Positions 63,007 through 64,000 of a DNA stretch of 64,000 nt are shown piece by piece; the first letter of the stretch is position 1; every line of letters starts with the position of its first letter. The notes under the pieces were generated by a model. That model was not told the origin of the DNA and did not search any database. It saw only the letters and a list, made by a program, of their open reading frames with translations. A program made the position numbers and the translations under genes. This DNA comes from Thermomonospora echinospora (GTDB lineage: Bacteria > Actinomycetota > Actinomycetes > Streptosporangiales > Streptosporangiaceae), in contig NZ_FNVO01000004.1 in assembly GCF_900108175.1 (NCBI RefSeq), forward strand, positions 310,001 to 374,000, read 5' to 3'.

Positions 63007-63263
63007 CGGGGCGCGTAGGGGGTGAACTCCGCCCCGCCTTTCAGACCGAAGCCCACCAAGGCCACCGGTTGCGGGGCCAGCACCTTGAGGATCGCGTTGG
63101 CCATGTTGGACTTGCCGGACTGCGTGGCCCCGGCGTTCAGCCAGTGCGGCACGGTGCGAAAGTCGATCACCCAATCGGACCCGTTCTCCAGCCTGCCCGG
63201 ACGCACGGGCAGCAGCTCCCCGGTCTCCGGCGTCACCGCCACCTCGGTGAGCGGGGCGCGCAC
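63007..63263 (-). pseudogene. Fragment of an AICE traB gene fused to the att site
   Basis: Encodes LPVRPGRLENGSDWVIDFRTV, PHWLNAGATQSGKSNMANAI and LKVLAPQPVALVGFGLKGGA, EFTPYAPR, corresponding to about residues 160-245 of the intact Tra here (WVMDFRTVPHWLIVGATQSGKSN...). Walker A is intact but the rest of the motor is missing. The break falls exactly at the end of the att core (CCAGG), indicating recombination between traB and an att site or imprecise excision. Confidence 0.8.
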
Positions 63264-63570
63264 GGCTCGGCCAGGGACCCAGGGGGCAGGAACGCTCGGG
63301 CAGGTATCGGCCGGTGGCTACGGATCAGAAGGCACCACTCACGTCTTATGAGGTGCCCATGTGTGGAGCGCCACCGGCCGGGATGGGGTTGCCGTCGTCC
63401 GTGGTGGCACAGGTGACCAGACCGGTCAGGAATCGAGAAGCGCCGGCCACCGAGCCACGCCTAGCGTGACTGCCATGGACAACACCATCCACGCGGGCTC
63501 CCGCTGGATCATGGTCGATCCTGTCGGCCATCGGTGCTGAGGGATGGTGAGACTGACTGGAGGTAGCCGA

Positions 63571-64000
63571 TGACGACACAGAACCAGCAGGCGGGTAAGC
63601 GCAAGCCCGGTACGCCTGGAGCGTTCTCGCGGTGGATGCAGCAGAAGGCGAACGCCCGTGTGAACCGCAAGATCCGGCGTGGCCGCGGCAGCTTCATGGG
63701 CATGGACGTGCTGATCCTGCACACGGTGGGTCACCGGAGCGGGCAGCCGCGGCAGACGCCCGTGGCGTGGTTCGACGACGGTGAGGGCGCCTGGCTGATC
63801 GTCGCCTCGGGTGGGGGGAGCCTGCACCCGGACTGGTACGTCAACCTGATGGGGCACTCCGACCAGGCGTCGATCGAACTGCCCGGCCGCGACGCCGTAC
63901 CGGTGACGCCGCACGTCCTCGACGGCGCCGACCGTGAGCGGGCATGGCAGCGCATCACCGCCGCCCAGCCCCGCATCGCGAAGTACCAGAGCAAATCCGA
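63571..64000 (+). CDS. Deazaflavin (F420)-dependent nitroreductase-family protein, 3' truncated by window
   Basis: 143 codons visible, frame still open at the window end. GGAGG seven bases before ATG. FMGMDVLILHTVGHRSGQPRQTPVAWFDDGEGAWLIVASGGGSLHPDWYVNLMGHSDQASIELPGR is the Ddn/DUF385 split-barrel pattern: conserved T-x-GRxSGxxRxTP and H-P-x-WYxNL. Family enzymes use F420H2 to reduce quinones, nitroimidazoles or related substrates. First intact chromosomal gene to the right of the integrated elements. Upstream, a 21-residue frame (63475-63540) is not counted. Confidence 0.85.

Noticed and set aside
63475-63540. 21-residue frame before the F420-type gene
   Set aside because: Too short, no ribosome-binding site, no conservation visible from the sequence.

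Overview
The window is about 70% GC DNA from a filamentous-actinomycete-type chromosome, most likely Streptosporangiales/Thermomonosporaceae (Actinomadura-like). This is inferred from codon use and from the mix of genes: two nuo clusters, menaquinone-type polyprenyl synthesis, a KorAB ferredoxin oxidoreductase, a deazaflavin (F420)-type enzyme and a pSAM2-like integrative element (AICE). I recognised families by motif only; no search was run.

Layout. (1) 1-4.6 kb: end of a first nuo operon (nuoL', nuoM, nuoN) with a polyprenyl diphosphate synthase and a terminator. (2) 5.0-7.5 kb: an operon with a perfect 28-base operator/leaderless promoter, a small HTH protein, a free-standing Clp N-domain protein and a two-gene ABC exporter; the first two genes resemble a split ClpC2. 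(3) 7.5-14 kb: a 210-bp inverted-repeat element, rarD, msrA, a HigBA-type toxin-antitoxin pair bounded by a duplicated msrA tail, two unknown genes, a cytochrome P450, a 152-bp MITE and a glycosidase-like gene. (4) 14-24.4 kb: two TetR/14-TM exporter pairs, an ABC system whose ATPase is fused to an alpha/beta hydrolase, and a SecD-head-like membrane protein with a decayed sibling. (5) 24.5-30.7 kb: korBA and two related membrane-anchored proteins of unknown function. (6) 30.9-42.4 kb: a second nuo cluster (A,B,C,H,I,J,K,L,M,N) without nuoD, E, F or G, several subunits carrying long low-complexity tails. (7) 42.7-49.1 kb: htpX, map with a divergent XRE gene, two tandem XRE/TPR regulators, integrase scars, a second MITE copy and yajQ. 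(8) 49.3-60.8 kb: an AICE in tRNA-Tyr, running from att and a hairpin-rich region through small unknown genes, an APH-like kinase, XRE and GntR regulators, Tra (FtsK-like), SpdB-like, RepSA-like and Xis genes to Int. (9) 60.8-63.3 kb: remnant of a further element ending in a third att copy and a traB fragment. (10) From 63.6 kb: an F420-type nitroreductase-family gene running off the end.

Functional reading. Respiration dominates the fixed part of the chromosome: complex I, a second peripheral-arm-less complex I-like cluster, a quinone side-chain synthase and a ferredoxin-reducing 2-oxoacid oxidoreductase that could supply reduced ferredoxin to it (inference). Drug or peptide export with local repressors is a second theme (four loci). 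The accessory parts show repeated insertion: AICE accretion at tRNA-Tyr, two MITE copies with one empty-site comparison, and a TA module beside msrA.
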